DNA of 43,515 nt from an uncultured Flavobacteriaceae bacterium (GTDB lineage Bacteria > Bacteroidota > Bacteroidia > Flavobacteriales > Flavobacteriaceae). The notes under the pieces are model-generated. The model saw nothing but the letters and a program-made list of their open reading frames with translations. It had not been told where the DNA came from and ran no database searches. A program made the position numbers and the translations under genes. The stretch covers positions 1 through 43,515 of the forward strand of contig CALGLR010000095.1 in NCBI GenBank assembly GCA_937959395.1, written 5' to 3'. Shown here piece by piece: positions 9,089 to 18,262 of the stretch. The first letter of the stretch is position 1, and every line of letters begins with the position of its first letter.

Positions 9089-9808
9089 TTATACTTTGGT
9101 ACATACAACTTGATTCTCAAATTGTAAATTCACTATACTATATTTATTTAATGTTTTATCCTTTATTGCTTTCGCATAAAACACCTTTAAATTGTTTATT
9201 TTTTTCTCTAAATAATCAAGACTTCCTAATTGAACTATAAAATCGCATTGCCTTAATTTTAAACGAATCGTTTTAGAATTCGTTTGTTCTATTTCAACAA
9301 CATTCTTTTTCAGAAAATCATCTTCATTAATCGTATTAGCAATTTTAAAAACTGTACTTAATCTTTTCTTATTAACTGCACCCGTTATTATAGGTACACG
9401 CTCAGTATAGTTATTAGAAAGTGGCATATAACCACCCTCGTTATCAATATAGTATGACTCGCTTCCAATGACGCGAGCAATAGGTTTTTTTTGCTTTATT
9501 ATTGCCGAAAATTTTCCATTTACACCTAAAAAAACTTCGGCAGATTTAATCATTGGGTTCGCGTTTAGAGTCCCCTCCAATTCATTCAAAGCTAAAGTTT
9601 CTTTAGCTACACTCGAAGCACCATCATAATTTTGTATTAACAATTTACTAACATTCGAATGTGTGATAAAAAGATTATTATCTCCTAAGAACTGAATATC
9701 TGGAGTCATCACTTTTCGCTTAGCATTACGCTCTGACGCAAAGGCATATAAAAACACTACTAAAATTAGTAGTAAAATCATTTTTATAAGATTCCAATTA
9801 ATTTTCAT
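9089..9808 (-). CDS. ftsQ: Cell division protein FtsQ/DivIB
   Basis: Bitopic divisome protein linking early and late division proteins. One transmembrane helix lies at about residues 8-26 (MILLLILVVFLYAFA). A periplasmic part follows: a POTRA-like region (about 40-115, with IKSAEVFLGVNGKFSAIIKQKKPIARV) and a beta domain (about 115-235). Length is about 240 residues. I use the ATG at 9808; a GTG one codon upstream is possible. Either start overlaps the 3' end of murC, so the two are coupled. The sequence is divergent, as FtsQ usually is, and the call rests on architecture plus position between murC and ftsA. Confidence 0.9.
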   Translation of the reverse strand: MKINWNLIKMILLLILVVFLYAFASERNAKRKVMTPDIQFLGDNNLFITHSNVSKLLIQNYDGASSVAKETLALNELEGTLNANPMIKSAEVFLGVNGKFSAIIKQKKPIARVIGSESYYIDNEGGYMPLSNNYTERVPIITGAVNKKRLSTVFKIANTINEDDFLKKNVVEIEQTNSKTIRLKLRQCDFIVQLGSLDYLEKKINNLKVFYAKAIKDKTLNKYSIVNLQFENQVVCTKV

Positions 9809-11150
9809 CACTTAAGACTTCTTTAATTTTATACACTTCTTCTCCTATATCTCCGGCCCCCATCGTAAGAATAACCCTCGCTCTGCTTTCTTTTATTTTA
9901 TTAATTATCTCACTTTTTTTAATTAATTGTTTTTTGCTATTACTTATCTTATCTAACAACCATTGAGAATCAACGCCTTTAATAGGCAATTCTCTGGCTG
10001 GATAAATATCTAAAAGCATGACCTCATCAAATTGTGACAAGCTCGTTGCAAAATCGTCTATAAAATCTCTAGTCCTAGAAAATAAATGAGGTTGAAATAG
10101 CGCCAATACTTTATCACTAGGATACATTTCTTTTACAGCATCGTAAACGGCATTAATCTCAGTAGGATGATGCGCATAATCATCAATAAATACGCGACTC
10201 TCTTTTTTTATTTGATATGAAAAACGCCTTTTAACCCCTTTATAAGATGATAATGCCTTGGCGAGCTGGTTAGGAGAGCAACCATATTCTACAGCCATCG
10301 CCAAGGCTATTAATGCATTCGACAAATTATGTCTACCTGGCAGGTTAAATTGAAATTTTTCTAATGTGACTGTTGGCGTTTTTACATCAAACACATAAGC
10401 CCCATTAATTATTTTTATATTTTTTGCTGAATAATCTGAATCATCTTCCAAACCATAAGTAATACCTTTTATGGGCAAACCGTTTTTAACAAACAATTTA
10501 CCATTTGGCTTTATTTTATTGCTAAAATCTTCAAATGATTGGTGTAATGCTGAAGCATCTCCATAAATATCTAAATGATCTGCATCCATAGAAGTGATAC
10601 AAGCTAAATCTGGAGACAAGGTTAAGAAAGAGCGATCAAACTCATCTGCTTCTACTACTGAAACATCAGAGCCATTTAAAATTAAATTAGAGTTATAGTT
10701 TTCACTTATTCCCCCTAAAAAAGCAGTCATGTTTACATCACACTCTTTTAGTAAATGCCCTAAAATACTAGTCGTTGTTGTTTTTCCATGTGTTCCAGCT
10801 ACAGCTAAACAAAATGTATTTTGAGTTATTATCCCTAAAATTTCCGATCGTTTTAAAACCGTAAAACCATTCGCTCTAAAATAAGTAAGTTGTTTATGCG
10901 TATCTGGTACTGCTGGAGTATACACTACCAAAGTATTTTCAATATTAAAAACAACATTATCAACCAACGAAATAATATCTTTAAAATGAATTTCAATACC
11001 TAACGTCTCTAGATCGTTTGTAATTTCTGTTTGCGTTTTATCATAACCAAAAACCTGCTTTTGATTGGCCTTAAAGTATCTGGCTATTGCACTCATGCCA
11101 ATGCCTCCAATACCTATAAAATAAACAGTATGTATATTAGATAAATTCAT
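9798..11150 (-). CDS. murC: UDP-N-acetylmuramate--L-alanine ligase MurC
   Basis: Cytosolic ATP-dependent ligase that adds L-Ala to UDP-MurNAc, the first peptide step of peptidoglycan synthesis. The N-terminal UDP-binding motif is FIGIGGIGMSAIA (about 11-23). The ATP loop is GTHGKTTTT (119-127), and the central SVVEADEFDRSFL and CITSMDADHLDIY segments are characteristic. The C-terminal domain has DDYAHHPTEI and LFQPHLFSRT. Length of 450 residues is typical. It starts 9 nt after the murG stop and overlaps ftsQ at its 3' end. The next ligases of the pathway, murD and murE, are upstream in the same cluster, while murF is not. Confidence 0.97.
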   Translation of the reverse strand: MNLSNIHTVYFIGIGGIGMSAIARYFKANQKQVFGYDKTQTEITNDLETLGIEIHFKDIISLVDNVVFNIENTLVVYTPAVPDTHKQLTYFRANGFTVLKRSEILGIITQNTFCLAVAGTHGKTTTTSILGHLLKECDVNMTAFLGGISENYNSNLILNGSDVSVVEADEFDRSFLTLSPDLACITSMDADHLDIYGDASALHQSFEDFSNKIKPNGKLFVKNGLPIKGITYGLEDDSDYSAKNIKIINGAYVFDVKTPTVTLEKFQFNLPGRHNLSNALIALAMAVEYGCSPNQLAKALSSYKGVKRRFSYQIKKESRVFIDDYAHHPTEINAVYDAVKEMYPSDKVLALFQPHLFSRTRDFIDDFATSLSQFDEVMLLDIYPARELPIKGVDSQWLLDKISNSKKQLIKKSEIINKIKESRARVILTMGAGDIGEEVYKIKEVLSDEN

Positions 11151-11159
11151 TCTTTTCTT

Positions 11160-12269
11160 TTAATGCTTCAGAAGTTTTTCAACCTCGTCTACTATATCTT
11201 TTGTAGCATTTTCTAATGCTAATTTTTTTATATTTTCTCCAAGTTGTTTTTGTTTCTCAGGAGACGTTATTAATTGGGTGAACTTATTCTTAAAATCCAC
11301 TTCCAAATCATTTTGAGCAATTAAAATAGCTGCATCTTCTTTTACTATGGCTGCTGCATTTTTTGTTTGATGATCTTCAGCGACATAAGGAGAAGGAATA
11401 AAAATTACTGGCTTTCCTATTATACATAACTCTGAAACCGAGCCAGCTCCTGCTCTAGAAATAATAAAATCGGCCGCAGCATAAGCCAAATCCATATTGT
11501 TTAAAAAAGCATGTACCTGAACATATTTATCATTTCCATAAAGTCGATACTGTTCATAATAAAGCTTACCACATTGCCAGATCACTTGTAGATTATGTGT
11601 ATTTAAATAATCTAATTCTCGCTCTAGCAATTCATTAATTGCTCTAGCGCCCAAACTCCCTCCTATAACCAACAACACTTTTTTGTTCTCTACAAGATTA
11701 AAATGCGCCATTGCCTGCTTTTTCTTATTCTCACAATTTAATAAGCCTAAGCGCACCGGGTTTCCTGTTTTTATTATTTTATTTTTTGGAAAAAACCGTT
11801 CTAAACCATCATATGCAACACAAATTTTTTGCACTTTTTTAGATAGTAGCTTATTAGTAATTCCTGGGTAAGAATTTTGCTCTTGAATTAAACTAGACAC
11901 CCCTTTAGACACAGCAACTTGAAGTAATGGACCACTAGCAAACCCTCCAGTTCCTATAGCCACATCCGGTTTAAACTGTCTTACTATTCTCATTGCACTC
12001 CACAAGCTACTTATTAACTTAAATGGAAACAATAAGTTTCTTGGAGACAAACTTCTTTGAATACCAGAAATCCACAACCCTTTAATAGCATATCCCGCTT
12101 GAGGCACTTTTTCCATTTCCATTCTATCCTTTGCACCAACAAATAAAAATTGTGCATCGGGAAAACGCAACTTTAACTCATTAGCAATTGCTATCGCTGG
12201 ATAGATATGCCCTCCAGTTCCCCCTCCTGATAATATTATTTTATATGCCTTTGATTTACGATTTTCCAT
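11160..12269 (-). CDS. murG: UDP-GlcNAc:lipid I GlcNAc transferase MurG
   Basis: Membrane-associated GT28 glycosyltransferase that makes lipid II from lipid I. The donor/acceptor loops [11 protein letters not shown] (15-25) and [12 protein letters not shown] are present, as are the UDP-GlcNAc motif region [19 protein letters not shown] and the [16 protein letters not shown] stretch. The 369-residue length is usual. The N-terminus is odd: MENRKSK precedes the usual start of the fold and is encoded by a 7-bp tandem array (12253-12284) that is the end of a degraded S23 element. The ATG lies in one variant heptamer and directly abuts the TAA of the remnant ORF (TAAATG). Confidence 0.97.
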   Translation of the reverse strand: MENRKSKAYKIILSGGGTGGHIYPAIAIANELKLRFPDAQFLFVGAKDRMEMEKVPQAGYAIKGLWISGIQRSLSPRNLLFPFKLISSLWSAMRIVRQFKPDVAIGTGGFASGPLLQVAVSKGVSSLIQEQNSYPGITNKLLSKKVQKICVAYDGLERFFPKNKIIKTGNPVRLGLLNCENKKKQAMAHFNLVENKKVLLVIGGSLGARAINELLERELDYLNTHNLQVIWQCGKLYYEQYRLYGNDKYVQVHAFLNNMDLAYAAADFIISRAGAGSVSELCIIGKPVIFIPSPYVAEDHQTKNAAAIVKEDAAILIAQNDLEVDFKNKFTQLITSPEKQKQLGENIKKLALENATKDIVDEVEKLLKH

Positions 12270-12443
12270 TTACGATTTACGATTGTGCATTGTTTTAATA
12301 GACGTTACTATTACTGATAATAATTCGTTCCTTTCACAATACAGTCTTTTCATTTCTGGATTTTTCATATTACTCACTTCCATTTTTCTATTCTATCTGT
12401 TATACGTGTTTCATTTATAATCGCAACTCTAAAATCGTATATC
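12253..12443 (-). pseudogene. Internally deleted four-helix-bundle (S23-type) element between ftsW and murG
   Basis: This is a shortened relative of the intact element at 15114-15520. Its right end (12416-12443) has four heptamers of the GATTTAC type (read on the minus strand) followed by ATGAAA, matching the intact gene's start; the frame then stops within five codons. After a deletion of roughly 215 bp, a 37-codon frame (12383-12270) matches the last 36 residues of the intact protein: MKRLYCERNELLSVIV and SIKTMHNRKS against EIKRLHVEGNELLSIVV and SIKTMRNRKS. Its left end (12253-12284) is a GTAAATC-type array running into murG. The nucleotide identity is imperfect, so this is not a recent duplication within the cluster. 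The 37-codon frame could still be translated, but a whole fold cannot be made. Confidence 0.82.
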
Positions 12444-12451
12444 TTAATTTT

Positions 12452-13645
12452 TTATATTGCTTCGGATAAAATCTCTAATGGATTATCCTCTATATTTTCA
12501 CGTTCTTTAATCTCTTCTCTTTTCGAACTCACACTTAATATAATACCTATAGCCAAACAGGTCATCCAAATAGACGTCCCTCCACTACTTATCAATGGCA
12601 ATGTTTGCCCTGTAACCGGAAATAACTCAACAGCTACTGCCATATTTATTAAAGCCTGAAAAACTATTGGCAAGCCAACACCTAGCACCAATAATTTCCC
12701 GAAAATAGTATCTGCTTTTTGTGCTACAATTACAATTCTAAAAAGTAACCACATGTATAATAAAATTAGAAAAGCTCCTCCAATTAACCCGTACTCTTCA
12801 ATAATGATAGCAAATATGAAATCTGATGAAGATTGAGGTAAAAAATTCTTTTGCGTACTTTTCCCGGGGCCTTGACCCCACAATTCACCTGAAGCTATAG
12901 CTATTTTTGCTTTTTCTATTTGATAATCTGATTCCGAATCTTCACCGTTAGAAAAACTTTCTATTCTACTCATCCAAGTATCAATACGATTTGGCATGGC
13001 GTCAGGAAAAGCCTTAGCAACCAAAATAAACAAAACTAATCCTGCTATTCCAGAACCAATAATTACCGCCAAATAACGAATTGGATATCCGCCTAAAAAA
13101 ACTAAAATCACAACCATTACAAAAAGGATCGCCGTTGTAGAAAAATTAGAAGGAAGTATTAATGCCAATATTAAAAATACAGGAATCCATAGCGGTAAAA
13201 TGGTCTCTTTAAAAGTGACCACCTTATCTTTTACCTTAGACATATAGCGAGCAACATAAACCAACAACACTACTGCGGCAAAAGTTGATGTTTGAAAAGA
13301 CATCCCCACAATAGGAATACGAATCCATCGGCTTGCATTTGCGCCATCTATTGTAGTTCCTTGAAACATGGTTACGATTAACAAAACAAATATTAAAGGC
13401 ATCATTACCATAGACAAACCACGGAAATAACGATATGGTATTTTATGCACACCATACATTATTGTAAAACCTAAAAAGAGATGCATAAAATGTTTAACAA
13501 AATATGAAAATGTATTTCCAGAATCACCTATATAAGCCAAGTTACTAGCAGCACTATATACTGGCAAAAATGAAAAAATAGCCAATAGCGCAGCTATTGC
13601 CCATATTAATCGATCTCCTTTTATGTTGTTAAATATGCTCCCCAT
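12452..13645 (-). CDS. ftsW: Peptidoglycan glycosyltransferase FtsW (SEDS family)
   Basis: Polytopic SEDS protein that polymerises lipid II at the septum with its partner FtsI. About ten hydrophobic segments are visible. Family marks include the large extracytoplasmic loop with DSESDYQIEKAKIAIASGELWGQGPGKS, the FIFAIIIEEYGLIGG segment, and the C-terminal PVTGQTLPLISSGGTSIWMTCLAIGIILS. The 397 residues match the family. The ATG start is immediately preceded by a small palindrome (TGTCC-TAC-GGACA on the plus strand, 13646-13658), part of a repeat-filled spacer after murD. The ftsI partner is upstream in the cluster. Confidence 0.97.
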   Translation of the reverse strand: MGSIFNNIKGDRLIWAIAALLAIFSFLPVYSAASNLAYIGDSGNTFSYFVKHFMHLFLGFTIMYGVHKIPYRYFRGLSMVMMPLIFVLLIVTMFQGTTIDGANASRWIRIPIVGMSFQTSTFAAVVLLVYVARYMSKVKDKVVTFKETILPLWIPVFLILALILPSNFSTTAILFVMVVILVFLGGYPIRYLAVIIGSGIAGLVLFILVAKAFPDAMPNRIDTWMSRIESFSNGEDSESDYQIEKAKIAIASGELWGQGPGKSTQKNFLPQSSSDFIFAIIIEEYGLIGGAFLILLYMWLLFRIVIVAQKADTIFGKLLVLGVGLPIVFQALINMAVAVELFPVTGQTLPLISSGGTSIWMTCLAIGIILSVSSKREEIKERENIEDNPLEILSEAI

Positions 13646-13774
13646 TGTCCTACGGACATTTAACTAGATTTATTTTAATTTAATTTTTTGATTCGTTGAA
13701 TCTTCGATTTCCCCGAAGGGAAAAATTTGTTTTATTATTAAGTTAACCCATAACAATTTCTTCCCTTTGGGAAG
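13646..13774. repeat. Repeat-filled murD-ftsW spacer with four small palindromes
   Basis: Four hairpins lie in 129 bp: TGTCC/GGACA (13646-13658), GATTC/GAATC (13690-13702), TTTCCC/GGGAAA (13708-13723) and CTTCCC/GGGAAG with a TTT loop (13760-13774). The last recurs upstream of ftsL (20613-20627). On the minus strand the first ends one base before the ftsW ATG, whose ATGGGG may itself be the repeat end. Confidence 0.6.
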
Positions 13775-13786
13775 ATTAAGATGGGA

Positions 13787-15127
13787 CTATAAGTTTCTAA
13801 CTGCGTCTTTAAACTGCCTACCTCTATCTTCATAATTTTCAAACAAATCAAAACTAGCGCAAGCTGGAGAAAGCAATACATTCTCACCTGCTTCTGCAAT
13901 TTTATAAGCGATCTTTACTGCTTCACTCATAAACTGAGTTTCAACAATAACATCTACCATATTTCCAAAGTTTTCGAATAGCTTTTTATTATCTACTCCT
14001 AAACAAATAATGGCCTTTACTTTTTCATTTATAAACGGAAATAACGCAGTATAATCATTCCCTTTATCAGTCCCTCCAACAATCCACACTGTCGATGATT
14101 CCATGCTTTCTAAAGCGTAATATGTTGCATTCACATTTGTTGCTTTAGAGTCATTTATATATTGGACTTTATTAATTTTTACTACATTTTCTAAACGATG
14201 TTCTACTCCTTGAAAGTTCTCTAGACTTTCTCGAATTGTTTGTTTTCTAATTCTAAGTAAATGCGATACCGTAGAGGCAGCCATTGCATTTTTTACGTTG
14301 TGCTTGCCTTGTAATGAGAGATTTCTTGTTGGCATAATTATTTGGTTGTTATCAATGGTTAATTTTATTTTATTATCTTCTAAATACGCACCATTCTCAA
14401 TAACTTTAGTTAATGAAAATGGTAATAATGTTGATTGAATGTTATTCGTGTTTATATAATTGGTTATAATTTCATCGTCTGCGTCATAAATCAAATAATC
14501 TTCTTTTGTTTGGTTTTTTGTTATTCTAAATTTTGAAGCGATATAATTTTCAAATTTATAATCGTATCGATCTAAATGATCTGGTGTTATGTTTGTAATT
14601 ACAGCAATATGCGGTTTAAAATGATGTACACCATCTAACTGAAAACTACTTATCTCTAAAACATAATTAGAATGATCATGTTCTAATATTTGCTTTGCAA
14701 AACTGTCTCCTATATTTCCAGCCAAACCAACGTCTAGTTCTTGTTTAAGTATGTGATGCGTTAAACTTGCAGTCGTTGTTTTCCCATTACTCCCCGTTAT
14801 TCCAACAATGGTTGCATTAGTATAATTTGCCGCAAATTCAATTTCTGAAACTACCAAAACCCCTTTGTTTATCAACTTCTGAATTAGCACTACCTTATCG
14901 GGTATTCCAGGACTTTTCATTACAAGATCTGCGTTGAATATTTTAGATTCAGAGTGTTGCCCTTCTTCCCATTCAATCTTATTATGTATAAGAACTTTTT
15001 TATAGTTTTCTTTAATAATTCCTTTATCAGAAACAAAAACATCGTAACCCTTCGCTTTACCCAAAAGCGCAGCACCTACACCACTTTCTCCTCCCCCTAG
15101 AATTACTAGTTTTAATTTACGATTCAC
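13787..15127 (-). CDS. murD: UDP-N-acetylmuramoyl-L-alanine--D-glutamate ligase MurD
   Basis: Cytosolic ligase that adds D-Glu to UDP-MurNAc-L-Ala. The N-terminal Rossmann motif VILGGGESGVGAALLG starts at about residue 8, the ATP loop GSNGKTTT is at 112-119, and NITPDHLDRY and INDSKATNVNATYYAL follow. The C-terminal domain holds LLSPACASFDLFENYEDRG. The 446 residues are typical. The only usable start is GTG at 15127-15125. It sits in a variant unit of the heptamer array that ends the S23 element, and residues NRK come from that array. An in-frame TAA (the S23 stop) lies two codons upstream, so the start is well bounded. Confidence 0.97.
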   Translation of the reverse strand: MNRKLKLVILGGGESGVGAALLGKAKGYDVFVSDKGIIKENYKKVLIHNKIEWEEGQHSESKIFNADLVMKSPGIPDKVVLIQKLINKGVLVVSEIEFAANYTNATIVGITGSNGKTTTASLTHHILKQELDVGLAGNIGDSFAKQILEHDHSNYVLEISSFQLDGVHHFKPHIAVITNITPDHLDRYDYKFENYIASKFRITKNQTKEDYLIYDADDEIITNYINTNNIQSTLLPFSLTKVIENGAYLEDNKIKLTIDNNQIIMPTRNLSLQGKHNVKNAMAASTVSHLLRIRKQTIRESLENFQGVEHRLENVVKINKVQYINDSKATNVNATYYALESMESSTVWIVGGTDKGNDYTALFPFINEKVKAIICLGVDNKKLFENFGNMVDVIVETQFMSEAVKIAYKIAEAGENVLLSPACASFDLFENYEDRGRQFKDAVRNL

Positions 15128-15520
15128 GATTTATGATTTACGATTTCGCATTGTTTTAATAGACGATACCACAATTGACAATAACTCATTACCTTCTACA
15201 TGCAATCTTTTTATTTCTAAATGTTCTTTATCACTAATCTCTAATAACAATTCCAGGAAATACATACTTTCATCAGCTTCTTCTTCGACTATTTTTAATT
15301 TATTTATAAAATCTGCAGTAGATTTTGCTCTGCATGCAGCTCTATAATTAGCACCAACCGAACTCGAACACCTTATCAATTGATTACAAAAAGCATTATA
15401 CTCTCTAGATATTGGAAACTTAGAACACAGACTCCAACAGTCTACAGCATACTTTCTTGTTCTTTTTTTCAATACTTCTTTCATTTCTAATTGTAATTCT
15501 AAAATCGTAATTCGTAAATC
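15114..15520 (-). mobile_element. S23 gene cassette bounded by inverted arrays of a 7-bp unit
   Basis: Read on the minus strand, the element opens with five degenerate heptamers of consensus GAwTTAC (15520-15486). It carries the four-helix-bundle ORF and closes with four heptamers of consensus GTAAATC (15141-15114). GTAAATC is the reverse complement of GATTTAC, so the two arrays are inverted repeats. Both ends have counterparts in the deleted copy at 12253-12443, with one heptamer fewer at the 5' end there. No transposase or recombinase is present and no target duplication is evident, so mobility is inferred only from recurrence of the whole unit with its ends. Confidence 0.6.
15131..15484 (-). 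CDS. Four-helix-bundle protein, S23 / 23S-rRNA intervening-sequence family
   Basis: The 117-residue, mostly helical protein belongs to the S23 (IVS-encoded, Avd-related) four-helix-bundle family. The family signature is the segment RCSSSVGANYRAACRAKSTA (about 39-58) followed by FINKLKIVEEEADESMYFLELLLEI. The molecular function is not established. Relatives occur inside 23S rRNA insertions, as accessory proteins of diversity-generating retroelements, and as scattered single genes in Bacteroidota. Here the gene interrupts the mraY-murD junction. Its ATG follows the 5' heptamer array, and its last residues NRKS plus the stop are encoded by the 3' array, which also supplies the murD start. A role in cell-wall synthesis is not implied. 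Confidence 0.85.
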   Translation of the reverse strand: MKEVLKKRTRKYAVDCWSLCSKFPISREYNAFCNQLIRCSSSVGANYRAACRAKSTADFINKLKIVEEEADESMYFLELLLEISDKEHLEIKRLHVEGNELLSIVVSSIKTMRNRKS

Positions 15521-15523
15521 TTA

Positions 15524-16756
15524 TTACCTTAATTTCAAGGTTACTATTGATAGAATTGCTAGAAAAATTCCAACGATCCAAAACCGTGTTACAATTTTAC
15601 TTTCATGATATCCTGATTTTTGATAATGATGATGCAAAGGGGACATTTTAAAAATGCGTCGTCCTTCTCCATATCTTTTTCGTGTGTACTTAAACCAACT
15701 TACTTGTAAAATCACAGAAAGTGATTCTGCAAAAAAGATTCCGCACAACAAAGGCACTAATAACTCCTTACGAACTGCGATAGCAATTACAGCAATAATA
15801 CCTCCTATTGTTAAACTCCCTGTATCTCCCATAAAAACTTGAGCTGGATAGGTATTATACCATAGAAACCCGATCAATGCTCCTGCAAAAGCAGCTATAA
15901 AAACAACCAACTCTCCTAAATGCGGAATAAACATGACATTTAAGTAACCTGAAAAACCAATATTTCCAGAGACAAAAGCAAAAATGGCTAATACAAAAAC
16001 AATAATCACAGAACTTCCAGCCGCCAATCCATCAATACCATCTGTTAGATTAGCACCATTAGAAACGCCTGCGATAATAAAAATCACTATTGGAATAAAA
16101 ATCAACCACGCGTAATCTTTAAAATCTTCACTAATCCAAGTCGCTAAATCTGAGTAATCAAATTCATTATCTTTTACAAAAGGAATTGTTGTTTTTAACG
16201 ATTGCTCTTCAGGATTAAACTTTCCTGAGGAGCTTTGCATGACTTGCGTAGATTGCATGTCCGAACTTATTTTTTCTTGCTTAATTGTTACTCCTGGATG
16301 AAAATACATAACAGAGCCCACAAAAATCCCTAAACCTACTTGTCCTAAAATTTTAAATTTTCCGCTTAACCCGCCTTTATCTTTCTTAAAAACTTTAATA
16401 TAATCATCTGTAAACCCCACAGCTCCCATCCAAAGTGTCGTTACAATTAATAAAATCACATAAATATTATCCAATTTAGCCAGAAGAAGTACTGGTAACA
16501 ATGTAGCTAGAATAATAATAATACCACCCATTGTTGGCGTTCCAGCTTTCTCAATTTGGCCTTCTAAACCTAAATCTCTAACACTTTCTCCTACTTGCTT
16601 TTTTTGCAGATATCCAATTATTTTTTTGCCAAATATTGTAGAAAATAATAATGATAAAATGATAGCTAATGCTGCACGAAATGTTATAAATTGAAATACA
16701 CTAGCACCAGTTAACTGGTAATGCTTTTCTAAATATTCAAATAAGTAATACAACAT
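15524..16756 (-). CDS. mraY: Phospho-N-acetylmuramoyl-pentapeptide-transferase MraY
   Basis: Integral membrane transferase that moves phospho-MurNAc-pentapeptide to undecaprenyl phosphate, forming lipid I. About ten membrane segments are visible. Active-site marks are the aspartates of [13 protein letters not shown], the [15 protein letters not shown] motif, the VFMGDTGSL loop and the histidine cluster [14 protein letters not shown]. At 410 residues it is longer than the E. coli enzyme (360), because of an insertion after the third or fourth helix (about residues 155-210), which is usual in Bacteroidota. The S23 element begins within a few bases of its stop codon. It lies 42 bp downstream of murE. 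Confidence 0.97.
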   Translation of the reverse strand: MLYYLFEYLEKHYQLTGASVFQFITFRAALAIILSLLFSTIFGKKIIGYLQKKQVGESVRDLGLEGQIEKAGTPTMGGIIIILATLLPVLLLAKLDNIYVILLIVTTLWMGAVGFTDDYIKVFKKDKGGLSGKFKILGQVGLGIFVGSVMYFHPGVTIKQEKISSDMQSTQVMQSSSGKFNPEEQSLKTTIPFVKDNEFDYSDLATWISEDFKDYAWLIFIPIVIFIIAGVSNGANLTDGIDGLAAGSSVIIVFVLAIFAFVSGNIGFSGYLNVMFIPHLGELVVFIAAFAGALIGFLWYNTYPAQVFMGDTGSLTIGGIIAVIAIAVRKELLVPLLCGIFFAESLSVILQVSWFKYTRKRYGEGRRIFKMSPLHHHYQKSGYHESKIVTRFWIVGIFLAILSIVTLKLR

Positions 16757-16798
16757 ATTTTCCGTTTTTATCTTTGTTCAACTATACCCTTACAGCTT

Positions 16799-18262
16799 CT
16801 ATTTCTGCAATTGTTTTAATAAATCTTCAACAATTTTAAAATCATCAAAATCAAAGCGTTCCCCTTTTATTTCTTGATAATCTTCATGTCCTTTACCTGC
16901 GATTAGAATGATATCATTGGGTTGCGCTAACTGACAAGCTGTTTTTATTGCTTGCTTTCTATCCGAAATAGACAAGGTTTTTTTAAAATTCTGAGGCTCC
17001 ACTCCTTTTTCAATATCTTCTATTATTCTTTCAGGCACTTCACTCCTTGGGTTGTCACTAGTAAAAATGACTTTCGTACTCAAAGCGGAGGCGATATGAC
17101 CCATTTTGGGACGCTTTGTTTTATCTCTATCTCCACCACAACCTACTACAGTTATAAGCTCTTCATTTTTTGTACGAATAGCATTTATAGTCTCTAACAC
17201 ATTTTTTAAAGCATCTGGAGTGTGCGCATAATCTATAATTGCTGTTATTTTCTCATTAGAAATGAAATATTGAAACCTTCCACTAACACTCTCTAATTCA
17301 CTTATCAGTCTTAATATCTCTACTTTTTCAAGTCCTAGTAATTCAGCCGTTGCATATATTGCTGTAATATTATAGGCATTAAAATCACCAATTAACTTTG
17401 TCCAAACCTCAACATCGTTAAGCTTCAACAATAAACCACTTAATTGATTTTCTAAAATTTGTGTTTTATAATTCGCATAACTTTTAAGCGCATATTTATA
17501 ATGCTTAGCATTGCAATTCTGAAGCATAAATGCGCCATTTTTATCATCTCCATTAACTAATGCAAAAGCATTTACAGAAAGTGCATCGAAAAATCGTTTT
17601 TTAACATCTCTATATTCTGAAAATGTCTCGTGGTAATCTAAATGATCATGAGTTAGATTAGTAAAAACACCACCTTCAAATAGCAAACTTTCAATCCTAT
17701 TTTGATGAATACCATGAGAACTTACCTCCATAAAACAAAAGTCAACACCTTCATCATTCATTTGTCTTAAATACTTATTTATAGTAATAGAATCTGGCGT
17801 TGTATGGGTCGTCTTATACTCTTTATTATCTACCATTATTCTTACTGTAGACAACAATCCCACTTTATAACCTGCATTTTTAAACAGTTGATAAAGTAAT
17901 GTTGCAATAGTTGTTTTTCCATTAGTACCGGTTATTCCTACTAATTTTAAATTCTCTGATGGATTTTCATAAAAATTAGCTGCCATAATCGCTAATGCGA
18001 TACTAGTATCATCTACAACAACATAGGTAACATTCTCCTTAATGGTATTAGGCAAAGATTCGCAAACCACAACAATAGCACCTTGCTTTAATGCGTTACT
18101 TATATAATTGTGCCCATCAGCCACACTCCCTTTAACGGCGACAAAAATGTCATTTTCAGCTACATCTCGAGAATTAAAATGAATGGAATTTATTTGCACA
18201 TCTGTGCTCCCAACCACCTCATTTATAGTAACCTTATACAATATGTCTTTTAATACACTCAC
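16799..18262 (-). CDS. murE: UDP-MurNAc-tripeptide synthetase MurE (probably meso-diaminopimelate-adding)
   Basis: Cytosolic ligase adding the third stem-peptide residue. The ATP loop GTNGKTT is at 112-118, with FMEVSSHGIHQNRI and TNLTHDHLDYHETFSEY following. DNPR at 403-406 is the motif associated with meso-diaminopimelate specificity, expected for a Gram-negative wall. The C-terminus has ILIAGKGHEDYQ. Length of 487 residues is typical. The start is GTG at 18262-18260, overlapping the ftsI TGA stop (GTGA), which implies translational coupling. Confidence 0.97.
   Translation of the reverse strand: MSVLKDILYKVTINEVVGSTDVQINSIHFNSRDVAENDIFVAVKGSVADGHNYISNALKQGAIVVVCESLPNTIKENVTYVVVDDTSIALAIMAANFYENPSENLKLVGITGTNGKTTIATLLYQLFKNAGYKVGLLSTVRIMVDNKEYKTTHTTPDSITINKYLRQMNDEGVDFCFMEVSSHGIHQNRIESLLFEGGVFTNLTHDHLDYHETFSEYRDVKKRFFDALSVNAFALVNGDDKNGAFMLQNCNAKHYKYALKSYANYKTQILENQLSGLLLKLNDVEVWTKLIGDFNAYNITAIYATAELLGLEKVEILRLISELESVSGRFQYFISNEKITAIIDYAHTPDALKNVLETINAIRTKNEELITVVGCGGDRDKTKRPKMGHIASALSTKVIFTSDNPRSEVPERIIEDIEKGVEPQNFKKTLSISDRKQAIKTACQLAQPNDIILIAGKGHEDYQEIKGERFDFDDFKIVEDLLKQLQK

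Noticed and set aside
12253-15520. Classical insertion sequence or transposon in the dcw cluster
   Set aside because: No transposase, integrase or target duplication was seen; only the S23 gene with heptamer ends, so mobility is left as a hypothesis.
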